Shown in pieces: positions 47,155-56,390 of a DNA stretch of 64,000 nucleotides. Position 1 is the first letter of the stretch. Every line of letters begins with the position of its first letter. Source of the DNA: PALSA-607 sp963825425 (GTDB taxonomy: Bacteria > Actinomycetota > Actinomycetes > Acidothermales > Acidothermaceae). The stretch covers positions 620,001 through 684,000 of the forward strand of contig CAWGTF010000010.1 of the NCBI GenBank assembly GCA_963825425.1, written 5' to 3'. The notes beneath the pieces were generated by a model, which was not told the DNA's origin, ran no database searches, and was given only the letters and a program-made list of their open reading frames with translations. The position numbers and the translations under genes were made by a program.

Positions 47155-48549
47155 TTAGTCGAGGTAGTCGCGCAAGACTTGCGAGCGCGACGGGTGCCGC
47201 AGCTTCGACATGGTCTTCGACTCGATCTGCCGGATCCGCTCGCGGGTCACTCCGTAGACCTTGCCGATCTCGTCGAGCGTCTTCGGCTGCCCGTCGGTGA
47301 GGCCGAAACGCATCGAGACAACGCCAGCCTCGCGCTCGGACAACGTGTCGAGCACCGAATGCAGTTGTTCCTGCAGCAGCGTGAACGACACCGCCTCTGC
47401 GGGCACGATGGCCTCGGAGTCCTCGATGAGGTCGCCGAACTCGCTGTCGCCGTCTTCGCCGAGCGGCGTGTGCAGGCTGATCGGCTCGCGACCGTACTTC
47501 TGGACTTCGATGACCTTCTCGGGAGTCATGTCGAGCTCGGCGGCGAGTTCTTCCGGGGTCGGTTCGCGACCGAGGTCCTGCAACATCTGGCGCTGGACGC
47601 GCGCAAGCTTGTTGATGACCTCGACCATGTGCACCGGGATCCGGATGGTGCGCGCCTGGTCGGCCATCGCCCGGGTGATCGCCTGGCGAATCCACCACGT
47701 CGCGTACGTCGAGAACTTGTAGCCCTTGGTGTAGTCGAACTTCTCCACGGCCCTGATGAGCCCGAGGTTGCCCTCTTGGATCAGGTCGAGAAAGAGCATG
47801 CCCCGGCCGGTGTACCGCTTCGCGAGCGAGACCACGAGCCGCAGGTTGGCCTCCAGCAGGTGGTTCTTCGCTCGCCGGCCGTCCTCCGCGATCCACTCGA
47901 ACTCTTTGCGGAGCTTGACCGTCAGCTTCTCGCCGGAGTTGAGCTTCTCCTCGGCGAACAGCCCGGCTTCGATGCGCTTCGCGAGCTCGACTTCCTGCTC
48001 GGCGTTCAGCAGCGGCACCTTGCCGATCTGCTTCAGGTAGTCCTTGACCGGGTCGGCGGTCGCACCCGCGCTGACCAGCTGTGCCTGCGGCTCGCCGTCG
48101 TCCTCAACGACGACTTCTGCCGGCTCGTCCTCATCGTCAGCCTCTTCGACGGCGTCTCCGACGACGATCGCGGCGGCCGGATCAGCGGGATCGACGACGT
48201 CGGCGACGATATCGACGTCGACCTCCGCGATATCGACCTCGACGTCAACAAGGTCCACCTCGAGCACGACATCGTCCGCGAAGACGTCAGGATCGACATC
48301 GGCAAGGTCGGGGTCGAGGTCGGCGACGATGGCCGGGTCGACCACCAACGCGACCGGCGCGGAACGCGCCTTAGCAGCCCTGGCAGCTCCGGCGCCGGCT
48401 GCCTTTGCCGGCGGCCGATCGTTGCTTGTGGGTTCAGACACGTCTGTCGCGGCGTTGAGATTGCCCCTGGCCTTCGTGGTAACTCCCATGGTCTTGGCGC
48501 TCGTAATCGCGTCTTCGGTCCGGCTCTTGGCCGCGGTCTTCACTGCCAC
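47155..48549 (-). CDS. sigA: Principal RNA polymerase sigma factor (SigA/HrdB/RpoD)
   Basis: 464 residues. Residues ~1-160 are a disordered N-terminal extension with an acidic Asp/Val repeat stretch (VDLVDVEVDIAEVDVDIVAD). Region 1.2 begins DPVKDYLKQIGKVPLLNAEQ. Region 2 has NLRLVVSLAKRYTGRGMLFL, DLIQEGNLGLIRAVEKFDY and YKFSTYATWWIRQAITRAM. Region 4 has LDEIGKVYGVTRERIRQIES and ends RDYLD, as in all actinobacterial primary sigma factors. GTG 48549 was chosen as the first start of the frame. It is convergent with the cell-wall protein gene, 27 bases apart. Confidence 0.96.
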   Translation of the reverse strand: MAVKTAAKSRTEDAITSAKTMGVTTKARGNLNAATDVSEPTSNDRPPAKAAGAGAARAAKARSAPVALVVDPAIVADLDPDLADVDPDVFADDVVLEVDLVDVEVDIAEVDVDIVADVVDPADPAAAIVVGDAVEEADDEDEPAEVVVEDDGEPQAQLVSAGATADPVKDYLKQIGKVPLLNAEQEVELAKRIEAGLFAEEKLNSGEKLTVKLRKEFEWIAEDGRRAKNHLLEANLRLVVSLAKRYTGRGMLFLDLIQEGNLGLIRAVEKFDYTKGYKFSTYATWWIRQAITRAMADQARTIRIPVHMVEVINKLARVQRQMLQDLGREPTPEELAAELDMTPEKVIEVQKYGREPISLHTPLGEDGDSEFGDLIEDSEAIVPAEAVSFTLLQEQLHSVLDTLSEREAGVVSMRFGLTDGQPKTLDEIGKVYGVTRERIRQIESKTMSKLRHPSRSQVLRDYLD

Positions 48550-48671
48550 GCTCGTCGTCTGGACATTTTGGCTCGCGGATCAGTACCGCTGGGCCGGAAC
48601 CCGGTCGGGCATGGTCGCCCCATTGTAGTCACGGTCACGGCTGCCGCCGGGCGCGCGCCCGGACGGGCGCG

Positions 48672-49985
48672 TCAGGGCGTGCGCCGATCATGCAGGGTGA
48701 AGACCGTCGTGGTCGCCGAACCCTCCATAAACGGGCGTAAACCCGCCTGGACGCCGATGATCAGCGGGTTCGGGGATGCCGCCAGAGCTGCCGCCTGACG
48801 CGCGTAGAGCGACACGCTGTGACTGCCGACGATGTCGTGCTCGTCGTCGGCGAATCGGTAGGTCAGCCGATCAAGGCTCTGGCGGGTCGTCGGCGGGTCG
48901 GCGGCGTCGAGGTGGGTCACGATGTCGTTCACGTTCTCGATGCTCAGCACCCTGGTGCCGCTTCCCTCGACAACACGCTTGGAACTGATCGGGGAGCCGG
49001 CCGCCACCACCTGCTGCACCCGAACCCGGCCTCCGTTGAACGCTGGATCACCGGCCAGATCCATCGCGACGATGCCGCCCTCGCTATGGCCCACCAGCAG
49101 CACCTGCGCCCCGCGCGGCACGAGCGCGGCGTCGATGGCCTCCCGCACGCAGGTCGTGTAGTTCGTGGTCGTGCGGACGACCGCCGCACCTGATCCAAGC
49201 AAATCCTCGGGGTCAGAGGTGTTCGTCATTCGTCGCATCCCCGACAGCACGACGACGTAGCGCGGGGTTCCATCTGTGCCGGCAACACGCTGAACTGCGA
49301 TCGAGGCCGCCGGCTGATCTTCGAGATCGCCGACGCGGTCAAGCATCGAGCCGATGGACGACGCCGGCTGATCTCCCCACACGGGCGTGTATCTCGATAT
49401 CGAGACACTGCCACCTGCCCTCTCGCTGTGCGGAATCAGCGGCGCGAGCGGCACACCGAAGACCGGATCGACGGACAACGGCCGGTGCTGCGCGACATCG
49501 AGGCGAAACGGTAGCGACGGCGCGAACAACTCGAGGAGGGTCTGCGTGTGTGGAGCTGCGTAACCGATGAGGGCGTTGGCAACCGCCGACGTGTCACGAG
49601 TGCCGTCGCGCACTGCGCGCGCGGGATCGAGCGCCAGCTGCACAGGCAATGCAACGAGCCATCGCTCGAGCGCAGCGACCTGGTGCACCGGCAGGTCATC
49701 CACGTACTGCTCCTTGGCGACGACCGCCTTGAGGAGTACGGAGTCGACCGCGAGGCTCGCACCCAGCGCGGCTAGGCCGTGCGGCCCGACAGCGGCGCGC
49801 AGAATGCCGGCCTCAGCTCGAGTCGCACCGATCGGATCGAACATCGCGTTTGCCAACAGCTCCGATGAGCCGGCAAGCGCGGCCACGTGGAAACCGATTC
49901 GTGCCATGGCCGCCGCAGCCTCGCCCCACACCGATGACATACGAGTGAGCTCTTCGTAGTCGACGACCACGGTCGAACCGCTCAC
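48672..49985 (-). CDS. WXG100-like N-terminal domain fused to a lipase-like serine hydrolase
   Basis: 437 residues. The first ~130 are helical (YEELTRMSSVWGEAAAAMAR, containing a W-G pair) and resemble secreted WXG100/LXG-type helical bundles. Residues ~250-437 form an alpha/beta-hydrolase with the nucleophile elbow VLLVGHSEGGIVAMDLAG (GHSEG), a probable Asp in NVNDIVTHLDAADPP and a His in HDIVGSHSVSLY. GTG 49985 overlaps the stop of the preceding WXG100-like gene (GTGA), so the two are a translationally coupled pair. A role as a secreted effector, perhaps by type VII secretion, is inferred; no esx/ecc genes are in the window. Confidence 0.75.
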   Translation of the reverse strand: MSGSTVVVDYEELTRMSSVWGEAAAAMARIGFHVAALAGSSELLANAMFDPIGATRAEAGILRAAVGPHGLAALGASLAVDSVLLKAVVAKEQYVDDLPVHQVAALERWLVALPVQLALDPARAVRDGTRDTSAVANALIGYAAPHTQTLLELFAPSLPFRLDVAQHRPLSVDPVFGVPLAPLIPHSERAGGSVSISRYTPVWGDQPASSIGSMLDRVGDLEDQPAASIAVQRVAGTDGTPRYVVVLSGMRRMTNTSDPEDLLGSGAAVVRTTTNYTTCVREAIDAALVPRGAQVLLVGHSEGGIVAMDLAGDPAFNGGRVRVQQVVAAGSPISSKRVVEGSGTRVLSIENVNDIVTHLDAADPPTTRQSLDRLTYRFADDEHDIVGSHSVSLYARQAAALAASPNPLIIGVQAGLRPFMEGSATTTVFTLHDRRTP

Positions 49986-50341
49986 AGGTGGATGCGGCCG
50001 ATGACGCCTTGTGCCAGGCCGCCCACGCTGCGCACGTCGACCGCACCGCGGATCACCGCGTGCTCGGCCGCGAGTTCGAGTCGGCGCAATCGCGCCTTCT
50101 CTGCGGCGACCTCGTCGGAGTAGCGCACCACGGTCTGCGCGGCACCCCGCAAGAGGTCGGCGACTGCGCCGAACTGCTGCCGCCGGCAGTCGACCCGCGC
50201 GCGAAATGCAGCCGCGGCGATCGACGTCCAGATCGCTTCAGCCGCAGCCTGCACCAGCTGCGCGCCAGCTAGCTCGACCTGCGTCGCGCGCTGGCTGAGC
50301 GCTGCCCCGATCTCATCGATGTTGGACACCACGACCGCCAT
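49982..50341 (-). CDS. WXG100-like small helical protein
   Basis: 119 residues, almost wholly helical by composition: an Ala/Gln/Arg-rich helix (IGAALSQRATQVELAGAQLV), then WTSIAAAAFRARVDCRRQQF, where the Trp and following small residues stand where WXG occurs, then a long helix to VVRYSDEVAAEKARLRRLEL. The YSDEVAAEK segment resembles the YxxxD/E secretion signal (YSDEV). ATG 50341 has GGTGAA upstream. It is coupled to the hydrolase gene and probably acts as its export partner. The assignment is by pattern only. Confidence 0.65.
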   Translation of the reverse strand: MAVVVSNIDEIGAALSQRATQVELAGAQLVQAAAEAIWTSIAAAAFRARVDCRRQQFGAVADLLRGAAQTVVRYSDEVAAEKARLRRLELAAEHAVIRGAVDVRSVGGLAQGVIGRIHL

Positions 50342-50499
50342 TTCACCGTTTCCATGCCGACGTCGCGCCGGTCCGACGAACCTACGAGCAGCGGGTCACG
50401 GCGCGGCTGGCCTCCGGACCTTCAGTGGAAAGACCCGACGGTTGTGGAGAATCCACTAGCCCGGCTGATCGCGACTACCCCGAGTCGTACCCTGATGCG

Positions 50500-51003
50500 A
50501 TGCCATGGCTGCCCGCGGACTTCGTGCACCCGTTGCGCACCGACGTCGATGCGGGGCACCATCTGCGGCCGATTCGGGCAACGGACGTCGACCTCGACAT
50601 GGTCGCTGTCATGGGCTCGCAGGCGCGACTGTGGTCGATCTTTGGTTCCGCCTGGGAGTGGCCGCCTGCGTCGATGACCAGGGAGCAGGACCGCGCCGAC
50701 CTGGCCCGACACGAGGTCGAAATCGAAGCGCACCAATCGTTTAACTACGCGCTGTTCGACACCGCGGAAAGCACATTGCTCGGTTGCGTCTACATCGATC
50801 CTGCGGAGAAGAGCGGAGCCGACGCCGAGATCTCGTGGTGGGTGGTCGACGAGCTGGTCGGTGGTGCGACCGAGGCGGCTCTCGATGAGTTCATTCCGCG
50901 CTGGATCACAATGCATTGGCCGTTCGAGAGCCCGCGATACATCGGTCGCGATGTCGCGTGGGCGGAGTGGATCGATCTCCCGGACGCCGAACAGTCGCCG
51001 TAG
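50500..51003 (+). CDS. GNAT-like N-acetyltransferase
   Basis: 167 residues. HHLRPIRATDVDLDMVAVMGS begins the acetyltransferase fold. FNYALFDTAESTLLGCVYID forms strands 2-4. AEISWWVVDELVGGATEAAL and FIPRWITMHWPF follow. The usual acetyl-CoA Q/RxxGxG/A loop is weak (DELVGGATEAA), so activity is uncertain. ATG 50500 was taken because the conserved block starts shortly after it. It is convergent with the HhH-GPD gene, stop to stop. Confidence 0.7.
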   Translation: MPWLPADFVHPLRTDVDAGHHLRPIRATDVDLDMVAVMGSQARLWSIFGSAWEWPPASMTREQDRADLARHEVEIEAHQSFNYALFDTAESTLLGCVYIDPAEKSGADAEISWWVVDELVGGATEAALDEFIPRWITMHWPFESPRYIGRDVAWAEWIDLPDAEQSP

Positions 51004-51579
51004 TCACGCGCCTGCCCGCGCCGCCGCCTTCATCTCCTTCTTGTGGTCACGAACCTTCTGCAACGACTCTGGACTCGTGACGTCAGCGACCGACCGGAAG
51101 CTGCCGTCCTCGCCGTACGGGCCGGCGGCCTCGCGCCAACCACGCGGCCGTACGCCGCGCTGTTTCCCGAGCAGAGCGACGAAAATGCGCGCCTTTTGCT
51201 GACCGAAACCCGGCAGCGTCGCGATTCGGGCGTGCAACTCGGCGCCCGATTTCGCGCCCTTCCACACTGCCTCTGCGCTGCCGTCGTAGTCCGCGACCAA
51301 GAGACGAGCGAGTTCCTGCACCCGGCCAGCCATGGCGCCAGGGAAACGGTGGATTGCGGGTGGCCCCACAAACAGCTTGGCGAAGGTCTCCGGGTCGTGC
51401 TCGGCTATGTCGTACACGTTGAGGTGATCGACACCCATCCGCTGCGCGAGCAGGTATGGGCCGGCGAAGGCCCGCTCCATCGGAAACTGCTGGTCGAGCA
51501 GCATGCCGACCAGTAGGGCCAGTGGATCACGATCGAGCAACGCGTCGGCGTCCGCCTGTTGAGCGATGCGAACAGTCAT
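51004..51579 (-). CDS. HhH-GPD-type base-excision repair protein
   Basis: 191 residues. A helix-hairpin-helix (IATLPGFGQQKARIFVALLG) follows DPLALLVGMLLDQQFPMERAF and a helical domain with VGPPAIHRFPGAMAGRVQEL. This matches the short actinobacterial HhH-GPD family annotated as base-excision DNA repair proteins. The catalytic Lys or Asp of classic glycosylases is not obvious, so the exact chemistry is open. ATG 51579 has GGAG upstream. Confidence 0.85.
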   Translation of the reverse strand: MTVRIAQQADADALLDRDPLALLVGMLLDQQFPMERAFAGPYLLAQRMGVDHLNVYDIAEHDPETFAKLFVGPPAIHRFPGAMAGRVQELARLLVADYDGSAEAVWKGAKSGAELHARIATLPGFGQQKARIFVALLGKQRGVRPRGWREAAGPYGEDGSFRSVADVTSPESLQKVRDHKKEMKAAARAGA

Positions 51580-51641
51580 GGGGCAGCTCCGTCCGGTCGA
51601 TGCTTAAGCCTCGCAGATCCCCCGCGACCTGGAAATGGCGG

Positions 51642-52265
51642 TCAGTACCAGCCGCCCGCGGGGAGCTGCTCGCCGACGGGCACCTCGACGTCGAGAACAT
51701 TGCCAGGTGGCGCCAGCGGGCACGCCCATGCCGCGTCGTACGCGCACGACGGGTGGTAAGCGAAGTTGAAGTCGAGCACGATCGTGCCCGCCGCCGCATC
51801 ACTTCCGAGGTCAGCGCCCTTGGCCGTGTCGATCAGGTAGCGGCCACCGCCGTACGTCGTGCGGTTCGCCGTCCGATCGCGCAGCGGGATGAACAGACCG
51901 CCGCCATAACTGCGCAACGCCCAGACGTCCAGCTGCCCGACGTCCGGAATGCGCACGGCGCCAATCCGGTCGAACGGCACGATGCCATCGGTGCCGGTCG
52001 TGACGTCGATGTGCATGGGCTCGATGTCGGTGACGATCGGGAGCTCGAAGCGCCACGCCGGGTCGTAGGCCTGCACCGGGACGCCGGTGAACGTGCCGCG
52101 ACGATCGGGCGCAATCGGCGACTGCGGGTGATGCGCGAACAGGTCGTCTCGCTCGGCGGACCACAACGCATGCGCCTGCGCGAGATCCGTCGCCGCCCGC
52201 ACCGCCGTGTACACGGCGTGTACGCGACGTCGCCAATCCAGCAGTGTCAAGCCATGATCGTCCAC
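51642..52265 (-). CDS. DUF1684 family protein
   Basis: 207 residues of a conserved family of unknown function. Diagnostic blocks: WRRRVHAVYTAVRAATD, ALWSAERDDLFAHHPQSPI, YGGGLFIPLRDRTANRTTYG, GGRYLIDTAKGAD, and LDFNFAYHPSCAYDAAWACP followed by LAPPGN. The last block, with two Cys and a His, is the family's most conserved part. There is no signal peptide. GTG 52265 opens the frame. It is divergent from the ECF sigma gene, 86 bases apart. Confidence 0.9.
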   Translation of the reverse strand: MDDHGLTLLDWRRRVHAVYTAVRAATDLAQAHALWSAERDDLFAHHPQSPIAPDRRGTFTGVPVQAYDPAWRFELPIVTDIEPMHIDVTTGTDGIVPFDRIGAVRIPDVGQLDVWALRSYGGGLFIPLRDRTANRTTYGGGRYLIDTAKGADLGSDAAAGTIVLDFNFAYHPSCAYDAAWACPLAPPGNVLDVEVPVGEQLPAGGWY

Positions 52266-52351
52266 AATCTCTAGTCTGCCTCACTGAGGCGGCCCAGAAC
52301 CGTTGTGGTTGCTGGCTGCGACAGTGAGGGTGTGAGCGCAGGTAGGCGACG

Positions 52352-52945
52352 ATGACGCAGAGTCCCGAGCTGGGCGACGCTGCGCTCTTGCGTGCCGTCG
52401 CCAGCGGCGATGAGGACGCGCTCGCGGCGTTGTATGACCGGCACGCCGGGTGGCTGACCATTCGCCTGTCGCGTCGCTGCGCTCGTCCGGACGTGGTCGA
52501 TCAGGCCGTGCAGGACACGTTCCTCGCGGTGTGGCGCGGGGCGGGCGGGTATCGAGAGGACGGCGAGGTCGCCGCCTTCATCTGGGGCATCGCGGTGCGC
52601 CGCTTGATCGACGGGATTCGGCGGGACACCGCCTCGCAGCACCGGCCGCGATGGCGGTCGGATCCGGACGTCGTGGTGTCGGCCGAGGATCAGGTCCTGG
52701 TCGGTGTCGACCATGGGCACCTAGGTCAGGCACTCGCCCAGTTGTCACCCGAGCTGCGGGCCGCACTCGAGGCGACCGTCCTGGACGGCCTGACCTGCGC
52801 CGAGGCGGGCGTGCTACTCGGGATCGCCGAAGGCACCGTCAAGTCGCGCTGCTCCCGGGCCCGAATCGCGTTGCGCGCCGCACTCGCCGAACCGGTCCGC
52901 TCGGCTACCCCGTTACCTCGCACCCAAGCGTGGGAGAGCCCATGA
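52352..52945 (+). CDS. ECF-type RNA polymerase sigma factor
   Basis: 197 residues. Region 2: AALYDRHAGWLTIRLSRRCA, VVDQAVQDTFLAVWRGAGGY and AFIWGIAVRRLIDGIRRD. Region 4: ALAQLSPELRAALEATVLDG, LTCAEAGVLLGIAEGTVKSR and CSRARIALRAAL. It starts an operon with an anti-sigma factor (ATGA overlap) and an ABC transporter, suggesting that it controls this transporter in response to an envelope signal. ATG 52352 was chosen as the start of the frame; the AGGTAGGCGACG upstream is a weak ribosome site. Confidence 0.93.
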   Translation: MTQSPELGDAALLRAVASGDEDALAALYDRHAGWLTIRLSRRCARPDVVDQAVQDTFLAVWRGAGGYREDGEVAAFIWGIAVRRLIDGIRRDTASQHRPRWRSDPDVVVSAEDQVLVGVDHGHLGQALAQLSPELRAALEATVLDGLTCAEAGVLLGIAEGTVKSRCSRARIALRAALAEPVRSATPLPRTQAWESP

Positions 52946-53814
52946 CACCGCCCGTCCTTGACGTTCCCGAGCCGGTGCCGAGCGCACGCTGGCACGCGTC
53001 CACGAGCGACCTTGCAAGTTACGCGGCGGGTGGACTTGGCGGCGCCGATGTGTGGTCGATCGAAGCCCACCTGGCGCAGTGCGCGCTGTGCCGCGTCGAG
53101 GTGTCAGTGCACGCCGACGACGAGCGGTTGGCACGCAATCGCGCTGTGTTGTTGACGCTGGCCGCCGTTCCCCAGGCCGGGTGGCCGCGGCGGTTCGCGC
53201 GCCGCTGCGGGATTCCGGACCACCTGCTCGTCTTGCTGTCCGCGACATCGTCGTTGCGGCGGTCGTGGCTGCTGTCAGTCGTCGCCGTGCTGGGCGTGGT
53301 GACCGGCGAGGCCCTGCTGGTCCACGCTCTCTGGCCCGACCGCGCAGGCAGTCCCGGTTACTCAGAGCCGGCGATCTTGACGCCGTTTCTGCTCGTTGCC
53401 CCCCTGCTGGTCCTCGTCGGGGTGGCGGCCGCGTTTGTGCCGGCGCTCGATCCTGCCTACCGGCTGACAGTCGCCGCACCGTTCTCCAGTCTGACGTTGT
53501 TGCTGGTACGAGCTCTGTCCGCTCTTCTCGCCGCATTGATTCCGGTCGCGTGCGCCGCTGTTGTGGTACCCGGCCCGGGTTGGCTCCCCGCAGCGTTGTT
53601 GTTGCCGTCATTGGCACTGTGCGCGTCCGCACTTGCGGTAGCCACCGTCGTTGGTCCAACGGCGGCCGTTGTCGCTTCCGGAGTGCTATGGGCGGCGCCA
53701 GTCGGGTGGCTGGCGGTGACCCGATCTCCTTTGGAGAGCGTGCAAGCGCACGGGCAAACCCTGTGCGCGGTCGTCGTCGTAGTCGCGGTCGCGGTCGTCG
53801 TCGCTGCGTCGTGA
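52942..53814 (+). CDS. Transmembrane anti-sigma factor with zf-HC2 zinc finger
   Basis: 290 residues. The cytoplasmic N-terminus has DLASYAAGGLGGADVWSIEA and HLAQCALCRVEVSVH, the His-x3-Cys-x2-Cys motif of ZAS-type anti-sigma factors. About six hydrophobic segments follow (RSWLLSVVAVLGVVTGEALL, LVAPLLVLVGVAAAF and others), an unusually large membrane part for an anti-sigma factor, which may sense the signal or pair with the ABC permease. ATG 52942 overlaps the sigma stop (ATGA). Confidence 0.88.
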   Translation: MTPPVLDVPEPVPSARWHASTSDLASYAAGGLGGADVWSIEAHLAQCALCRVEVSVHADDERLARNRAVLLTLAAVPQAGWPRRFARRCGIPDHLLVLLSATSSLRRSWLLSVVAVLGVVTGEALLVHALWPDRAGSPGYSEPAILTPFLLVAPLLVLVGVAAAFVPALDPAYRLTVAAPFSSLTLLLVRALSALLAALIPVACAAVVVPGPGWLPAALLLPSLALCASALAVATVVGPTAAVVASGVLWAAPVGWLAVTRSPLESVQAHGQTLCAVVVVVAVAVVVAAS

Positions 53815-53829
53815 TCGGTTGGAGATGAG

Positions 53830-54723
53830 ATGGGCGAGTTGACGACGAACGGGACGGCGTCGGCTGCGGGCAGCGCGGCGGTTCGAGTCGACGGCCTGTC
53901 TCGCCGTTACGGCGAGATTCGCGCTCTCGATGCCGTCGATCTCACGTTGGATCGCGGGATCACCGGACTGCTCGGTCCCAACGGAGCCGGCAAGACCACG
54001 CTGCTGTCGATTCTGGCGACGGTCAACGAGCCCGACGCAGGAGAGGTGTCGATTTTCGGACTCAACCCCAAGGACCAAGCGCAGCGTGTGCAGATCCGTC
54101 GCCGGCTCGGCTTCTTGCCGCAAGAACTCGGCTACCACCGCCATTTCACCGTCGCAGGGTTCCTCGACTACGTGGCAATCCTGAAGGAGATCGTCGACCA
54201 CCGCCGCCGCGCCGAGGAGGTGGCGCGGGTGCTGGCCGCGGTCGGCATGGAGCGCATGGGTCGGCGACGGATCCGCACGCTCTCCGGAGGATTTCGGCAA
54301 CGACTGGCAATCGCCCAAGCTCTGCTGGGCAGCCCAGAACTGCTGATCCTCGACGAACCCACCGCCGGGCTCGACACCGAGCAGCGGTTGCGGTTTCGCG
54401 AATTGCTGTCGAACCTGCCCGGCGATCCGGTGATCGTGTTGTCTACCCACCAGGCTGATGACATCGCCGCGATCTGCCCGCGAGTCGTGGTCGTGCTCGA
54501 CGGCCGCATCTCGTTCACCGGCACTCCGGCGGCCCTGGCGGACACCGCCACCGGTCACGTGTGGACTGCCGCCCAGCGCGATGAGCGCGCCCACATGTCG
54601 TGGCGCGACGGGGACAAGCACTGGCGACACGTCGGCGACCATCCGCCCGTCGGCAGCGAAACCGCGATTCCGACGGTCGAGGACGGCTACCTGCTGCTGT
54701 CTCACGCACGGGACACGCCATGA
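53830..54723 (+). CDS. ABC transporter ATP-binding protein
   Basis: 297 residues. Walker A GPNGAGKTTLLSILA, Q-loop in FLPQELGYHRHFTVA, signature LSGGFRQRLAIAQALLG, Walker B ELLILDEPTAGLD, and H-loop VIVLSTHQADDIAAI are all intact. The C-terminal ~70 residues are the extra domain seen in CcmA/NatA-like exporters. ATG 53830 follows GGAGATGAG. It lies 15 bases after the anti-sigma gene and directly before two membrane proteins. Confidence 0.95.
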   Translation: MGELTTNGTASAAGSAAVRVDGLSRRYGEIRALDAVDLTLDRGITGLLGPNGAGKTTLLSILATVNEPDAGEVSIFGLNPKDQAQRVQIRRRLGFLPQELGYHRHFTVAGFLDYVAILKEIVDHRRRAEEVARVLAAVGMERMGRRRIRTLSGGFRQRLAIAQALLGSPELLILDEPTAGLDTEQRLRFRELLSNLPGDPVIVLSTHQADDIAAICPRVVVVLDGRISFTGTPAALADTATGHVWTAAQRDERAHMSWRDGDKHWRHVGDHPPVGSETAIPTVEDGYLLLSHARDTP

Positions 54724-54747
54724 CGACCGCTGCGCGCGAGGTCTGTC

Positions 54748-56390
54748 GTGAGTCTGGCCCGAATCGAAGCAGTGCAACTAGGCCGCAGCGTGCTGGTCCT
54801 CGCGGGCCTGCTGCTGAGCTGCATCGCGATGTGGCTCATCACGTATCGCAACCAGCCGTTGTGGTGGACCAACGACTGGCGACTCGGCTACGGCCAGACC
54901 ATCATCTCCCTCACCGTGCTGATGGCGGCCCAGTTGGCCACTGCGCGTTCTCGGCGTGACGGGTTGCAGGAGCTCTATGCGAGTTTCCCCACCAGTACGG
55001 GCCAGCGAACGCTCGCGCACCTGATCGGCGTGCTGGGGGCCGTGCCCGCCAGTCTGATTCTGATCGGCGCCGCCGCCGGCACGTTCGCACTGCACGACGT
55101 GCTGGGCACGCCCGATCTCGCAGCACTGGTCGGTGGGATTCTGCTCGTCCTCGCCGGCGGGGCTATCGGCGTCGCGATCGGCACCCGATTCTCGCATCCG
55201 CTGGCAGGCGTGCTCGGCGCCTTTGGGTGGCTCCTTCCCTTCTCGCAATCGAATCGGTTCAACAGCGCGATCCCGTGGCTCTTTCCTTGGGTCAAGCCGG
55301 CACAGCTGAACGAGCTTCCCCGCCGCTTGCCCGGCTATCCGCCCGCGCTCGCGCACGCGCTGGAGCTGGCCGCGATCGTGGCGTTGGCAGGAGTAGTTGC
55401 ACTCGCAATCACCGCAGCGGCGAGACGGCATCGCGTCGGCCTGCTGGGTGCTGCGGTGGCCGCGCTCGCGGTGATCGTGGGCGCCGGCGTCGTGCAGCTG
55501 CAGCCGATCAGTACGCGCGATATCGATCGTGTCGTCAGCGAAGCCGCTGGCGGAGCGCAGCACTGCACGACAAGCGACGCCAGCGGTCACACCGTGGGCT
55601 ACTGCCTGTATCCGGAGTTCGGTTCGCTGCTGCCGACGCTGCAAGGCCCTGTCAACGGCGTCCTTTCGTTGCTTCCCGGCGAACCCGCCCGCACGCTGAC
55701 CATCTCGCAAACATCCGGGCCTGAATGTCGATGATCCGACGCTGACGCACGGTCACTCGAGCCAGCAGGTTGCCGGCCTGGCGCACCCAGCTGCAGAGCG
55801 CGAAGGCGAACCTTCCGTCGTCGTCGGCGATCTACGTCGACTTGGGAGCCTGGCCGCCGGGCGGACAGCAGTCGGTCGCCCGATTCGACCTGGCTCTCGG
55901 CACCGCCGAATGGGCGGTGGGGCTACCGACCAACACCGGCATCAGCTCCGGCCTGTTGCCAGCGCAATGCGTGCCGCTGAATCAGGCGCGCGAGGCTATT
56001 GCCATCTGGCTTGCCGCCCACGCGACTCACCTGCCGAGCGCACGCTTTCAGGGCCGCAACGGCAGCTACTCGGTCGCGCCGGTGAACGGCACAGCTGTGG
56101 TCGTCTGGACGTACCCCGGTGAGATCTCCAACTACTTCGCCTCACCGGGGCCGCAGCTCACGGCCGACGGCTACTTGCTCGCCCAAGCAATGACGAAACT
56201 GCCGACCGCCCGAGTGGTCGCCGTGCTGACTACGAACTGGAAGAACTGGGTCAGCCCGCAGGCGACCGACACCGAGCTCGCCGCGGCACTTGGCATCACG
56301 GTGCCTGCGGTCCAGCTCGTGGGCCCGCGCGGCCAGCTCATCACGCCCCTGCCACCACGGGGAGGCTCACAACCGGCATGCACGACGTGA
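54748..56390 (+). CDS. ABC transporter membrane protein with extracytoplasmic C-terminal domain (two frameshifts)
   Basis: Residues ~1-245 have about six transmembrane helices (VLVLAGLLLSCIAMWLI, ISLTVLMAAQLATARSR, AALVGGILLVLAGGAIGVAIG and others). The rest, ~300 residues, is soluble: VVQLQPISTRDIDRVVSEA, HCTTSDASGHTVGYCLYP, then, after extra bases near 55720 and 55775, AWRTQLQSAKANLPSSSAIY and further on VAPVNGTAVVVWTYPGEISN. The soluble part probably faces outward and could bind the ligand. GTG 54748 has GAGGT upstream; an ATG overlapping the ATPase stop at 54720 is an alternative if another shift exists. Confidence 0.78.
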
